Assembly (NCBI GenBank): GCA_945952105.1
Contig: CAMFGZ010000005.1
Span: 1 to 64,000, forward strand
Length of the DNA: 64,000 nucleotides
Reading direction: 5' to 3'
Source: an uncultured Rhodospirillaceae bacterium
Lineage (GTDB): Bacteria > Pseudomonadota > Alphaproteobacteria > Reyranellales > Reyranellaceae
Shown here: in pieces, positions 47,759 to 55,780 of the stretch
Layout: the number at the start of each line of letters is the position of its first letter
Position numbering within the stretch: position 1 is the stretch's first letter
The notes under the pieces: generated by a model
Database searches by the model: none
The model's input: the letters and a program-made list of their open reading frames with translations, nothing else
Told to the model about the DNA's origin: nothing
Position numbers and translations under genes: made by a program

Positions 47759-48150
47759 TGGCCGGACGGTGCCGGTGTCGAGGCAGGCGGCGTCTTGCCG
47801 GCCGGGTCCTTCGCCGTGCAGACGTCGGCGCGCAGTCGCTCCTTCAGGGTCGCGATCTGCTCCTCGATCTGTTTGTTCGCGGTCTTCTGCTTCTCGATCT
47901 GCTCCTCCAGCGCCTTGACCTGGGCGGCGTCGGGACCCGCCGGGGCGGGGGGCGCCGGTGGCGCGGGGAGCTGGACGGCAACGTTCACGATCGGACGGTA
48001 GAAGAGATACCAGCCGAGTCCCAGGCCTGCGGCGAGCAGGAAGAAGCCACCGACGAGGCCCCCCAGAATCCAGGGCCAGCGTGCGGCGGGCTGGGGAGCG
48101 GGCTGCACGGGAGGAATCGAACGCTCGGGAGGCGGGAGGGCGTCGGCCAT
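47749..48150 (-). CDS. Small membrane protein with SrfA-like stalk
   Basis: The 133-residue product has a Pro-rich N-terminus, one membrane segment (WILGGLVGGFFLLAAGLGLGWYLFY), a PAPPAPPAP hinge and a coiled coil (ALEEQIEKQKTANKQIEEQIATLKERL). It ends with DVC and a Pro/Ser/Thr tail. The order of membrane segment, PxVNxA, Pro-rich hinge, coiled coil and cysteine mirrors residues 189-278 of the SrfA-like protein at 22596-23879. No catalytic part is present. It may be a stand-alone stalk of the same kind; low complexity makes the match weak. The ribosome binding site is poor. Confidence 0.65.
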   Translation of the reverse strand: MADALPPPERSIPPVQPAPQPAARWPWILGGLVGGFFLLAAGLGLGWYLFYRPIVNVAVQLPAPPAPPAPAGPDAAQVKALEEQIEKQKTANKQIEEQIATLKERLRADVCTAKDPAGKTPPASTPAPSGQKT

Positions 48151-48259
48151 ATGCCAGTGAGGCTCCGGTTGAGACGGGCAGTCAATACCCGCCGCGCGGC
48201 GGAATTTGGGCATCGCGCGGGCCACGCGAAGGCTCTTGCGCCGTTCACGAAGCGATATA

Positions 48260-48273
48260 AGTGTATATGCACT
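48260..48273. promoter_or_regulatory. AT-rich palindrome upstream of the thiolase gene
   Basis: AGTGTATATGCACT is an inverted repeat with two central mismatches, set in an AT-rich patch (GATATAAGTG, CACTAAATGG). It lies 66 bases before the thiolase start and 110 from the divergent gene. It has the size and symmetry of a TetR- or GntR-type operator, families that often control fatty-acid genes. The 188-base gap otherwise holds nothing I can name. Confidence 0.35.
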
Positions 48274-48338
48274 AAATGGCACCTCGACCGGCGGCACAGC
48301 CGCGTCTAGGGTCGCCGCCACGAACCAAGGAGAGTTCC

Positions 48339-49508
48339 ATGACCGCGTGCATCGTCGGTTGGTCCCACGGCAAATTCGGCAAGCTCGACGGCGAGACCAG
48401 CGAGTCGCTGATCGTCAAGGCAGCGTCCGAGGCGATCGCCCATGCCGGCATCGAGCCGAAGGACGTCGACGTCATCTATGTCGGCAACATGAACGGCGGC
48501 TTCGTGCGCCAGGAGTTCCACTCTTCCCTGCCGCTGCAGACCCATCCCGACCTGCGCTTCAAGCCCTCGACCCGGGTCGAGAATGCCTGCGCCACCGGTT
48601 CGGCCGCGATCCACATGGGCCTCAACACGCTGGCCGCCGGCAAGGCGCGCTTCGTGCTCGTGGTCGGCGTCGAGAAGATGACCGAGCTCAACTCGACGCA
48701 GGCCGGCGAGGTGCTGATCAAGGCTTCCTACGTCGCCGAGGAAGCCAACATCGAGGCGGGCTTCGCCGGCATCTTCGGCAAGATCACCTCGGCCTACTTC
48801 CAGCGCTACGGCGACAAGTCCGACGCGCTCGCGAAGATCGCGGTCAAGGCGCACAGGAACGGCGCGAAGAATCCCTACGCCCACTTCCAGAAGGAATTCG
48901 CCTACGAGTTCTGCCGCACGCCGTCGGACAAGAATCCGTTCGTCGCCGGCCCGCTGAAGCGCACCGACTGCTCGCCCGTCACCGACGGCGCGGCCGCGGT
49001 GATCCTCACCGACGTCGGCACCGCGCTCGGCATGAAGCAGGCGATCGCCTTCCGCGCCGCCGAGCACGTCAACGACTTCCTGCCGATGAGCAAGCGCGAC
49101 ATCATCAAGTTCGAGGGGCCACAGCTTGCCTGGCAGCGCGCACTGAAGTCGGCGCATCTCGACCTGCTCGACCTCTCCTTCGTCGAGAGCCACGACTGCT
49201 TCACCTCGGCCGAGCTGATCGAATACGAGGCGATGGGCCTCACCGCGCCGGGCGAAGGCGAGCGCGCCATCCTCGAGGGCTGGGTCGAGCGCGACGGCAA
49301 GCTGCCGGTCAATGTCTCGGGGGGCCTCAAGGCCAAGGGCCATCCGGTCGGCGCCACCGGCGTCTCGATGCACGTGATGACGGCCATGCAACTCGCCGGC
49401 ACCGCGCCGGAAGGCCTGCAACTGCCGAAGGCCAAGCTCGGCGGCGTGTTCAACATGGGCGGCGCGGCAGTCGCCAACTATGTGAGCATCCTCGAGCCGC
49501 TGCGCTAA
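48339..49508 (+). CDS. SCP2-type thiolase / acetyl-CoA acetyltransferase family protein
   Basis: The 389-residue protein has the thiolase nucleophile Cys84 in ENACATGSAA, the His-containing ESHDCFT and the C-terminal GGLKAKGHPVGATG. The usual second cysteine motif near the C-terminus (CxGGGxG) is replaced by FNMGGAAVAN, typical of the SCP2-thiolase branch. Such proteins cleave or form acyl-CoA in degradation of branched, steroid or other substrates. AAGGAGAG precedes the ATG at 48339. The next gene starts four bases after the stop, so they are probably co-expressed. Confidence 0.9.
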   Translation: MTACIVGWSHGKFGKLDGETSESLIVKAASEAIAHAGIEPKDVDVIYVGNMNGGFVRQEFHSSLPLQTHPDLRFKPSTRVENACATGSAAIHMGLNTLAAGKARFVLVVGVEKMTELNSTQAGEVLIKASYVAEEANIEAGFAGIFGKITSAYFQRYGDKSDALAKIAVKAHRNGAKNPYAHFQKEFAYEFCRTPSDKNPFVAGPLKRTDCSPVTDGAAAVILTDVGTALGMKQAIAFRAAEHVNDFLPMSKRDIIKFEGPQLAWQRALKSAHLDLLDLSFVESHDCFTSAELIEYEAMGLTAPGEGERAILEGWVERDGKLPVNVSGGLKAKGHPVGATGVSMHVMTAMQLAGTAPEGLQLPKAKLGGVFNMGGAAVANYVSILEPLR

Positions 49509-49512
49509 ATCG

Positions 49513-50469
49513 GTGCGCGCCGTCGGCCCGCGCGAAAGCGACGCCATCCTGGGCGCCATGCGCCAGGTGGCGCTGGCCGGCGGACACACGATCACCTACG
49601 CCGACACGGCGAGCATCCGGGCGGCAGGGCACTATCTCCTGCGCCGCTACGGGCTGGTCGATCTCGGCACGCTTCCCGCTTCCGAGCCGGCCGACCTGGT
49701 CGCGATCCTGAAGGACCGCTCGCTTGCCGAGGAAGCCGTTAAGTATCTCGCCATCATGGCGATGGTCGACGGCTCGCTCGACCACGGCAAACTGAAGCGC
49801 GTGCTGGAATATTCCCGCGCCCTCGACATCGAGGCCGACTATCTCACCGACCTCGTCGAGGCGGCGTCCGGCCATCTCGCCTGGGCCACCGCCGACATGT
49901 GGCGCAAGAACTTCGACAGCGTGTTGAGCCGCTCTTCCGCAGGCCTCGATCCCAATGTCTGGATCCGCCCCTACGAGGGCGCCAACGCCGACCCCGCGCT
50001 TGCCGCGCGCTACGAGGCGCTGGGCAAGCTGCCGCAGAACACGTTCGGCAAGGCGCTGTGGGACTTCGACAAGACCAACGGTTATCCCTTCCCCGGCGAT
50101 CCATCCGCCCTCAATGCCGCCTTCGGCACGGCGCACGATTCCACGCACGTCATCTCGGGCTATGACACCAGCGCGCGCGGCGAGCTGCTGGTCTCCACCT
50201 TCACCGCCGGCATGCACCCCATCAATCCGATGAGCGGCCATATCCTGCCGGTGATCTTCTTCTTTCACTTCGGCGAGCAGCTGAACGATGTCGGCCATGC
50301 CGGCAAGGGCGGCCTCGATCCCGACGAGTTCTGGCATGCCTGGGCGCGCGGCGCGGAGATGACGGAAGACATCTTCGATCCGAATTGGAATCTATGGGAC
50401 TGGGTCGAACACGACCTCGAAGAGCTGCGCCGCCAGTGGAACGTGACGCCGCCGGGCCGCCCGCGCTAG
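49513..50469 (+). CDS. Protein with Coq4-type HDxxH-x11-E motif and TerB-like helices
   Basis: The 318-residue product starts at a GTG (49513). The N-terminal part (about 1-140) is helical and resembles TerB-like domains (KYLAIMAMVDGSLDHGKLKRVLEYS). The central part has HDSTH (208-212) followed by Glu224 exactly 12 residues after His212. This is the zinc-binding HDxxH-x11-E pattern of Coq4, a ubiquinone-biosynthesis protein. A buried hydrophobic stretch (HILPVIFFFHFGEQL) follows, with a Trp-rich C-terminus (FDPNWNLWDWVEHDLEELRRQW) as in Coq4-like proteins. Lipid or quinone binding is inferred. It is coupled with the thiolase gene. Confidence 0.75.
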   Translation: MRAVGPRESDAILGAMRQVALAGGHTITYADTASIRAAGHYLLRRYGLVDLGTLPASEPADLVAILKDRSLAEEAVKYLAIMAMVDGSLDHGKLKRVLEYSRALDIEADYLTDLVEAASGHLAWATADMWRKNFDSVLSRSSAGLDPNVWIRPYEGANADPALAARYEALGKLPQNTFGKALWDFDKTNGYPFPGDPSALNAAFGTAHDSTHVISGYDTSARGELLVSTFTAGMHPINPMSGHILPVIFFFHFGEQLNDVGHAGKGGLDPDEFWHAWARGAEMTEDIFDPNWNLWDWVEHDLEELRRQWNVTPPGRPR

Positions 50470-50479
50470 AAGCGCTTCC

Positions 50480-50908
50480 GTGACCGACACCGACTTCGAC
50501 ATCACGCTGACCGATGCGCCGCCCGCCGATATGTCGGACGAGCTGGGCAAGGGCTTGCGCGCCTTCAACATCGAGTTGCTCGGTCCGATCGACGGCGCGC
50601 CGCTTGCGATCATGATCCGCTCGAAAGACGGGACATTGCTGGGCGGCCTCTACGGCCGTACCGGATTTCGCCGCCTGTTCGTCGAGAAGCTGTTCATTCC
50701 CGAGAGCCTGCGCGGCCAGGGGCTCGGCTCGAAGCTGCTGCTGCAGGCCGAAGCCGAAGCCAAGTGCCGCAACTGCCTCGGCGCCTGGCTGGAAACGCTG
50801 AGCGCCGACGCGCGCCGCGTCTACGAGCGCAACGGCTACCGGGTGTTCGGCGAGATCCCCGACTACCCACCCGGCAACACGCGTTTCTTTTTGTCGAAGA
50901 ATTTCTAA
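50480..50908 (+). CDS. GNAT-family N-acetyltransferase
   Basis: The 142-residue protein has the GNAT acetyl-CoA loop LFIPESLRGQGLGSKLLLQAE (R-G-Q-G-L-G) at about residues 71-91. The C-terminal RRVYERNGYRVFGEIPDYP is typical. The GTG start at 50480 gives the usual family length. The substrate is not known; the segment NCLGAWLETLSADAR is common in small-molecule acetyltransferases. It follows the Coq4-like gene by 10 bases. Confidence 0.88.
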   Translation: MTDTDFDITLTDAPPADMSDELGKGLRAFNIELLGPIDGAPLAIMIRSKDGTLLGGLYGRTGFRRLFVEKLFIPESLRGQGLGSKLLLQAEAEAKCRNCLGAWLETLSADARRVYERNGYRVFGEIPDYPPGNTRFFLSKNF

Positions 50909-50933
50909 AGCTTTCGCGCCTTACTCAAAAACG

Positions 50934-51045
50934 ACCTCACCCTGAGGGGCGGTCCGCAGGACCGCGTCTCGAAGGGTGGGCAACAGGCGTGGTGCTCGTG
51001 CCCATGCTTCGAGACGGCCGCAATGCGGCCTCCTCAGCATGAGGT
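50934..51045. repeat. Dispersed palindromic repeat, copy B
   Basis: This is a long imperfect palindrome starting ACCTCACCCTGAGGGGCGG and ending CTCCTCAGCATGAGGT. Inner stems GTCTCGAAG and CTTCGAGAC pair exactly, and GCGGTCC-GCA-GGACCGC forms a perfect side hairpin. It matches the reverse complement of copy A at 12038-12142. It fills the 162-base gap between the convergent acetyltransferase and SDR genes. Confidence 0.75.
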
Positions 51046-51070
51046 CTTCTTTGATCGTCGTGCTTAGCGC

Positions 51071-51868
51071 TCAGACCACCGGGCTCGCGCCGCCGTCGAC
51101 GTTGATCGCGACACCGGTGATGAACGACCCCGCATCGGAGCAGAGGAAACACGCCATGCGGGCGAATTCCTCGGCCTTGCCCATGCGGCCGAGCGGGATG
51201 CGGCCCTTGGCCATGCCGGCGAGGAACTCCTCGTAGGTCTTGCCCTCGCCCGCCGGTCCCTTGTGACGGCGCGCCCACTGATCGCTCTCGATCAGGCCGA
51301 CCAGCATGGCGTTGACGAGGATGTTGTCCTTGGCGAGTTCCTGGCTCATCGCCTTGGTGAGCGCGAGGCCCGCCGCGCGGCTGACGCTGGTCGGCGTCGA
51401 GTTGGCGGTCGGGGCCTTGGCGCCGATGTTCAGCACGTTGACGATGCGGCCCCACTTGCGCTCGCGCATGCCGGGGATCGCCGCACGGGCAAGACGAATG
51501 GCGGCGAACAGTTTCAGGTCGAGATCGCCCTGCCAGTCCTCGTCCGTCACCGTCTCGAACGACTTGGCGTTGCTGATGCCGGCATTGTTCACGACGATGT
51601 CGACCTTGCCGAACTCGGCCTCGATCTTCTTGAACGTGTCGGCGATCGGCGCGGCCTTCGCGACGTCGCAGGAATAGGCCTCGATCTTGATGTTGGCCTT
51701 GCCGGCCGCCTTCTGAACCTCGGCCTTCGCCGCATTCAGTGCATCCTGCTTGCGCGCCAGCAGCGCCACCGATGCGCCCGACGCGGCAAACTCCTTGGCC
51801 ATCGCCAGGCCAAGGCCGGTGCTCGCGCCAGTAATCACGGCCACGCGGCCATCCATACGTACGTCCAT
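51071..51868 (-). CDS. Atypical short-chain dehydrogenase/reductase
   Basis: The 265-residue Rossmann protein carries the cofactor motif TGASTGLG (about 14-21) and NNAG (about 92-95). The usual YxxxK active-site motif is replaced: the aligned stretch reads TSVSR in PTSVSRAAGLALT, so Tyr is Thr and Lys is Arg. The C-terminal NAMLVGLIESDQW and ITGVAINVDGGASPVV are normal for the family. GGGAGGACAAG precedes the ATG. It may be a reductase with altered catalysis or a non-enzymatic binding protein. Neighbours are xdhAB upstream on the same strand, after a 111-base gap containing a hairpin. Confidence 0.85.
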   Translation of the reverse strand: MDVRMDGRVAVITGASTGLGLAMAKEFAASGASVALLARKQDALNAAKAEVQKAAGKANIKIEAYSCDVAKAAPIADTFKKIEAEFGKVDIVVNNAGISNAKSFETVTDEDWQGDLDLKLFAAIRLARAAIPGMRERKWGRIVNVLNIGAKAPTANSTPTSVSRAAGLALTKAMSQELAKDNILVNAMLVGLIESDQWARRHKGPAGEGKTYEEFLAGMAKGRIPLGRMGKAEEFARMACFLCSDAGSFITGVAINVDGGASPVV

Positions 51869-51952
51869 CTTGTCCTCCCGAAATCGGCAAAATCGGGCGG
51901 CACCTTAGCTTTCGATCAGCGTGGCAGCGAGTCCGGCTCGTACTGCTGGGCG

Positions 51953-51967
51953 AACCAAGCGTTGGTT
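51953..51967 (-). terminator. Small hairpin after xdhB
   Basis: AACCAA-GCG-TTGGTT is a perfect six-base stem 12 bases beyond the xdhB stop. It is a possible weak terminator for xdhAB. No T-run is evident on the transcribed strand. Confidence 0.35.
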
Positions 51968-51979
51968 GGATCGGCTCGA

Positions 51980-54304
51980 TCACGTCGATGGCAAAGCCGT
52001 CCGGGCTTCACGTCGGACGCGCTCGACCGCCGCGAGCACGCGCTCGGGCGTAGCCGGCGCATCGAGACGCACGGCGACCTTGCCGTTGCCCACCGCGCCG
52101 ATCGCATCCTTCAGCGCGGTCCATACGGCCGTCGCCAGCATCAACGGCGGTTCGCCCACGGCCTTGGAACGGAAGATCGTCGCCTCGCGCGAGGGCGCAT
52201 TGTCTAAAAGCTTCACATTGAACACCGGCGGCACGTCGCGGCTGCCGGGGATCTTGTAGGTCGACGGACCCGCCGTACGCAGCCGCCCCTTGGCGTCCCA
52301 CCACAGCTCCTCGCAGGTGAGCCAGCCCTGGCCCTGCACGAAGGCGCCCTCGATCTGGCCGAGGTCGATGGCGGGATTGAGCGACTCGCCGCAATCCTGA
52401 ACGAGGTCGGCCCGCAACACGCGACTCTCGCCGGTCAGCGTGTCGATCGCCACTTCGGCCATCGCCGCACCGAAGGAGAAGTAGAAGAACGGCCGGCCAC
52501 GCATCGCGACGGGATCCCAATGGATCTTCGGTGTCTTGTAGTAGCCGGTGGACGACAACGACACGCGGCCGAGCCAGCAGAGCCTGGCCAGCTCGCCGAA
52601 GCTCAGCACCTGGTTGCTGCCCGGCTTCGCGATACCGACATTGCCATCGGCGAACTCGATGTCGGCCTCGGCCACGCCGAAATGCCCGGCGGCATAGGCC
52701 ACCATGCGCTGGCGGATCGTGTTGGCCGCCTCCCACGCCGCCCAGCCGTTCAGGTCCGTTCCCGTCGACGCCGCGGTCGGCGAGGTGTTGGGCACCTCGG
52801 CGGTCGAAGTCGCGGACGCGCGGATGCGGTCGATATCGACCTTGAAGACCTCGGCCACGATCTGGGCGATCTTGATGAACAGGCCCTGCCCCATCTCGGT
52901 GCCGCCATGGTTCAGGCGGATCGAGCCGTCTGTGTAGACATGCACCAGCGCGCCGGCCTGGTTCATGTGCGGCAGGTTGAAGGAGATGCCGAACTTCAAG
53001 GGAAACAGACCGAGCCCGCGCTTCAGCACCGGATTGGCGGCGTTGAAGGCATCGATCTCGGCGCGCCGCCGCTCGACCTCACCGCCGGTCTTCACCTCGG
53101 CCCAGCAGCGCAGCAGATGATTCTCGTCGATCTTCTGGCCGTACGGCGTTTCGTCCTTTCCCTCGGCATAGAAGTTCAGCGCGCGTATCTCGACGGGATC
53201 GCGGCCGAGATGGAACGCGATGCGGTCGAGCGCATCCTCCATGATCACGACACCCTGCGGCCCGCCGAAGCCGCGGAAGGCGGTGTTCGACTGCTTGTTG
53301 GTGCGACAGGCATAGCCGACGGCACGGAAGTGCGGAATCCAGTAGGCGTTGTCGGTATGCGTGAGCGCGCGCGCCACGACGCCGGGCGTGAGATCGAGAC
53401 TCCAGCCGGCATCCGCCGCCAGCACCGCGTCGAGCGCCAGCACGCGGCCTTCATCGTCGAAGCCCACCGTGTAGCGATAGTCGAAACCGTGGCGCTTGCC
53501 GGTCGCCATCATGTCGACCTCGCGCGGCAGGCGCAGCTTCACGGGGCGGCCCGTATGGTTGGCGGCAACGGCCGCCGCCGCCGCGACCCACGACGCGTTG
53601 CTCTCCTTGCCGCCAAAACCGCCGCCCAGCCGGCGCACCACTGCCGTCACGCGGTTGAAGTCGCAGCCCAGAAGCCGGGCGCAGATATGCTGGACCTCGG
53701 TCGGATGCTGGGTCGAGGAATGTACCGTGATGTCACCATCCTCGCCCGGCAGCGCGAAGGCGATCTGGCCTTCGAGATAGAAATGCTCCTGCCCGCCGAC
53801 GCTGAACGCGGCTTCGAGCCGGTGCGGCGCACTTGCCATCGCCGCACCGGGATCGCCGCGCAGCACCGTCGACGGCGCCTGCACATAGGCCTTGCGGGCG
53901 AGAGCCGTCGCGATGTCGAGGATCGGCTCCTCGGCCTCGATCTCGACGACGACCTTCTCGGCGGCCGCGCGCGCCGCGTCGAGCGTTTCCGCGACGACCA
54001 TCGCCAGCGTCTGGCCGGCGAACTCGATCCGGTCGGCGGCGAACAGCGGCTCGTTCTGGCCGATGGCGGCGACGTCGTTCCTGCCGGGAATATCTTGCGG
54101 CCCCAGCACCGCCACCACGCCCGGCATGGCAGAGGCGGCGGCAAAATCGGTCTTCACGAGCCGCCCGCAGGCGATGGTGCTCAGCACCAAGGCGCCATGC
54201 AGCGTGCCCGGCGGCTCTGGCATGTCGTCTATGTAAAGCGCCTGTCCCGTGACATGCTTCAGCGCACTGTCATGGCGCTGCGCCGTATGGACCGCGGCCT
54301 TCAC
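51980..54304 (-). CDS. xdhB: Xanthine dehydrogenase-type molybdopterin-binding subunit
   Basis: This 774-residue large subunit belongs to the molybdenum hydroxylase family. Molybdopterin-contact motifs are RRLGGGFGGKESNA (about residue 225) and TNKQSNTAFRGFGGPQGV. A Glu base is probably in GAFVQGQGWLTCEELWW near the C-terminus. With the fused FAD/iron-sulfur subunit it makes an XdhAB complex oxidising xanthine, hypoxanthine or another N-heterocycle. The start overlaps xdhA by four bases. No xdhC insertion chaperone is in the window. Confidence 0.92.
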   Translation of the reverse strand: MKAAVHTAQRHDSALKHVTGQALYIDDMPEPPGTLHGALVLSTIACGRLVKTDFAAASAMPGVVAVLGPQDIPGRNDVAAIGQNEPLFAADRIEFAGQTLAMVVAETLDAARAAAEKVVVEIEAEEPILDIATALARKAYVQAPSTVLRGDPGAAMASAPHRLEAAFSVGGQEHFYLEGQIAFALPGEDGDITVHSSTQHPTEVQHICARLLGCDFNRVTAVVRRLGGGFGGKESNASWVAAAAAVAANHTGRPVKLRLPREVDMMATGKRHGFDYRYTVGFDDEGRVLALDAVLAADAGWSLDLTPGVVARALTHTDNAYWIPHFRAVGYACRTNKQSNTAFRGFGGPQGVVIMEDALDRIAFHLGRDPVEIRALNFYAEGKDETPYGQKIDENHLLRCWAEVKTGGEVERRRAEIDAFNAANPVLKRGLGLFPLKFGISFNLPHMNQAGALVHVYTDGSIRLNHGGTEMGQGLFIKIAQIVAEVFKVDIDRIRASATSTAEVPNTSPTAASTGTDLNGWAAWEAANTIRQRMVAYAAGHFGVAEADIEFADGNVGIAKPGSNQVLSFGELARLCWLGRVSLSSTGYYKTPKIHWDPVAMRGRPFFYFSFGAAMAEVAIDTLTGESRVLRADLVQDCGESLNPAIDLGQIEGAFVQGQGWLTCEELWWDAKGRLRTAGPSTYKIPGSRDVPPVFNVKLLDNAPSREATIFRSKAVGEPPLMLATAVWTALKDAIGAVGNGKVAVRLDAPATPERVLAAVERVRREARTALPST

Positions 54305-55686
54305 AGCGTCTCGACCTCGAGCACGCGCCCCGGATCGGCGATCCGCAATTCCAGTCGTCGCAGCAGATTGGCCGCGACCTGCAGGCGATAGGCGGCCGAG
54401 CCGCGCCAGTCGTCGACGGGCTTGAAGTCGGTGGCAACGGCGGCCATCGCCGCCGCAAATCCGTCCTTCAGCAGGGCCGCCTCCGCTGCGCGCGCCCGGC
54501 GCGGCGTCGCCGCCATGCCGCCAAAGGCCAGCCGTGCATCCTCGATCCTGCCGTTGCGGATGCGCACGCGATAGGCGCCGGCGACGGTCGAGATGTCCTG
54601 GTCACGGCGCTTGCTCACCTTGTCGCAATGGAAAGTCTCGCCTTCCCACAGGCGCGGCATCGAGATCGCCTGGATGATCTCGCCGGGCGCCAGCGCGGTC
54701 TTGCGATAATCGAGAAAGAACTCGTCGAGCAGGATCTCGCGCGTGCCCCGCTTCGATACCAGCGTCAGGCTGGCTTCCAGCGCCAGCAGCACTGGCGGCA
54801 TGTCGCCGATCGGCGAGGCCGTGCCGATATTGCCGCCGATCGTGCCCATGTTGCGGATCTGCCGCGAACCGAGTCGCGAGAGATACGGGCGCAGCGCGGG
54901 AAAGGCCTCGATCAGCGCCGGCGCCACGTCGCCGTAGGTCGCGGCCGCGCCAAGGCTGATCCTGTCGCTGGTCGTCGAGATCGCCGTCAGCTCGGGCACG
55001 TGCCGGAGATGGATCACTTGCTTCGGCGGCGTGCGCGCGCGACTGGCCAGCAGGCCGAGATCGGTGCCGCCGGACAGCAGCAGGGCCTCGGGATGAGCGG
55101 CGCGCAGGGCCAGAAGCTCATCGAGCGAGCGCGGCGCGAAGAAGGCGCCGTCGAAAGCGACCGATTTTGTCCGCGGCGGCAGGACGGACGCGGGCGGCGG
55201 CTCGACCGCCAGGCCCGCGATCCGTGTCATCGCCTCGACGATCGGCCGGTAGCCGGTGCAGCGGCAGAGATTGCCGGCCAGCGCGTCGTGGATCGTGTCG
55301 GGATCGGCGGCCCCGCCGCTGCCCGCATAGGCCACGGCCGACATGACGAAGCCCGGCGTGCAGAAGCCGCATTGCGTGGCATCGGCTTCGGCCATCGCGG
55401 TCTGCACCGGATGCGGCCCGCCCTCGGCGCCGCGCAGCCCTTCGACGGTACGCACCGACTGGCCGTCGACCTGCCCCATCAGCACGATGCAGGAATTGAT
55501 CGCATCGCGCCGGCCGTCGCGCTCCAGCACCACGGTGCAGGCGCCGCAATCGCCCTCGGCGCAGCCTTCCTTGGTGCCGCGCAGGCCACGATGGTCGCGC
55601 AGCCAGTCGAGCAGGGTCGTCATCGGCGTGACGCCGGAGACCTCTACAGTCTTGTCGTTGAGTGTGAAGCGAATGTTATCCGCCAT
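54301..55686 (-). CDS. xdhA: Xanthine dehydrogenase small subunit (2Fe-2S and FAD domains)
   Basis: The 461-residue protein has an N-terminal plant-type 2Fe-2S domain with CAEGDCGAC, a second 2Fe-2S domain with CGFC and CRC in NLCRCTGYRP, and a FAD-binding domain (about 170-460; LLLSGGTDLGLL, GTIGGNIGTASPIGD). It carries electrons from the molybdenum site to NAD+. I chose the ATG at 55686 because the ferredoxin domain begins there; an upstream in-frame start at 55749 would run into the divergent promoter. Confidence 0.92.
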   Translation of the reverse strand: MADNIRFTLNDKTVEVSGVTPMTTLLDWLRDHRGLRGTKEGCAEGDCGACTVVLERDGRRDAINSCIVLMGQVDGQSVRTVEGLRGAEGGPHPVQTAMAEADATQCGFCTPGFVMSAVAYAGSGGAADPDTIHDALAGNLCRCTGYRPIVEAMTRIAGLAVEPPPASVLPPRTKSVAFDGAFFAPRSLDELLALRAAHPEALLLSGGTDLGLLASRARTPPKQVIHLRHVPELTAISTTSDRISLGAAATYGDVAPALIEAFPALRPYLSRLGSRQIRNMGTIGGNIGTASPIGDMPPVLLALEASLTLVSKRGTREILLDEFFLDYRKTALAPGEIIQAISMPRLWEGETFHCDKVSKRRDQDISTVAGAYRVRIRNGRIEDARLAFGGMAATPRRARAAEAALLKDGFAAAMAAVATDFKPVDDWRGSAAYRLQVAANLLRRLELRIADPGRVLEVETL

Positions 55687-55717
55687 GCGAACAGGATGCG
55701 GGGCGTTGAAGTACAGC

Positions 55718-55731
55718 GCAACCCGTGTTGC
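55718..55731. promoter_or_regulatory. Palindrome between xdhA and the divergent deacetylase gene
   Basis: GCAAC-CCGT-GTTGC is an inverted repeat in the 94-base divergent gap, 31 bases from the xdhA start and 49 from the other start. It is a candidate operator for a regulator controlling both directions. No regulator gene is adjacent. Confidence 0.4.
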
Positions 55732-55780
55732 ACTCTCCATGCCAACCAAAATCGCGCCAACCCGAGAAAGAGCGTTCCGG

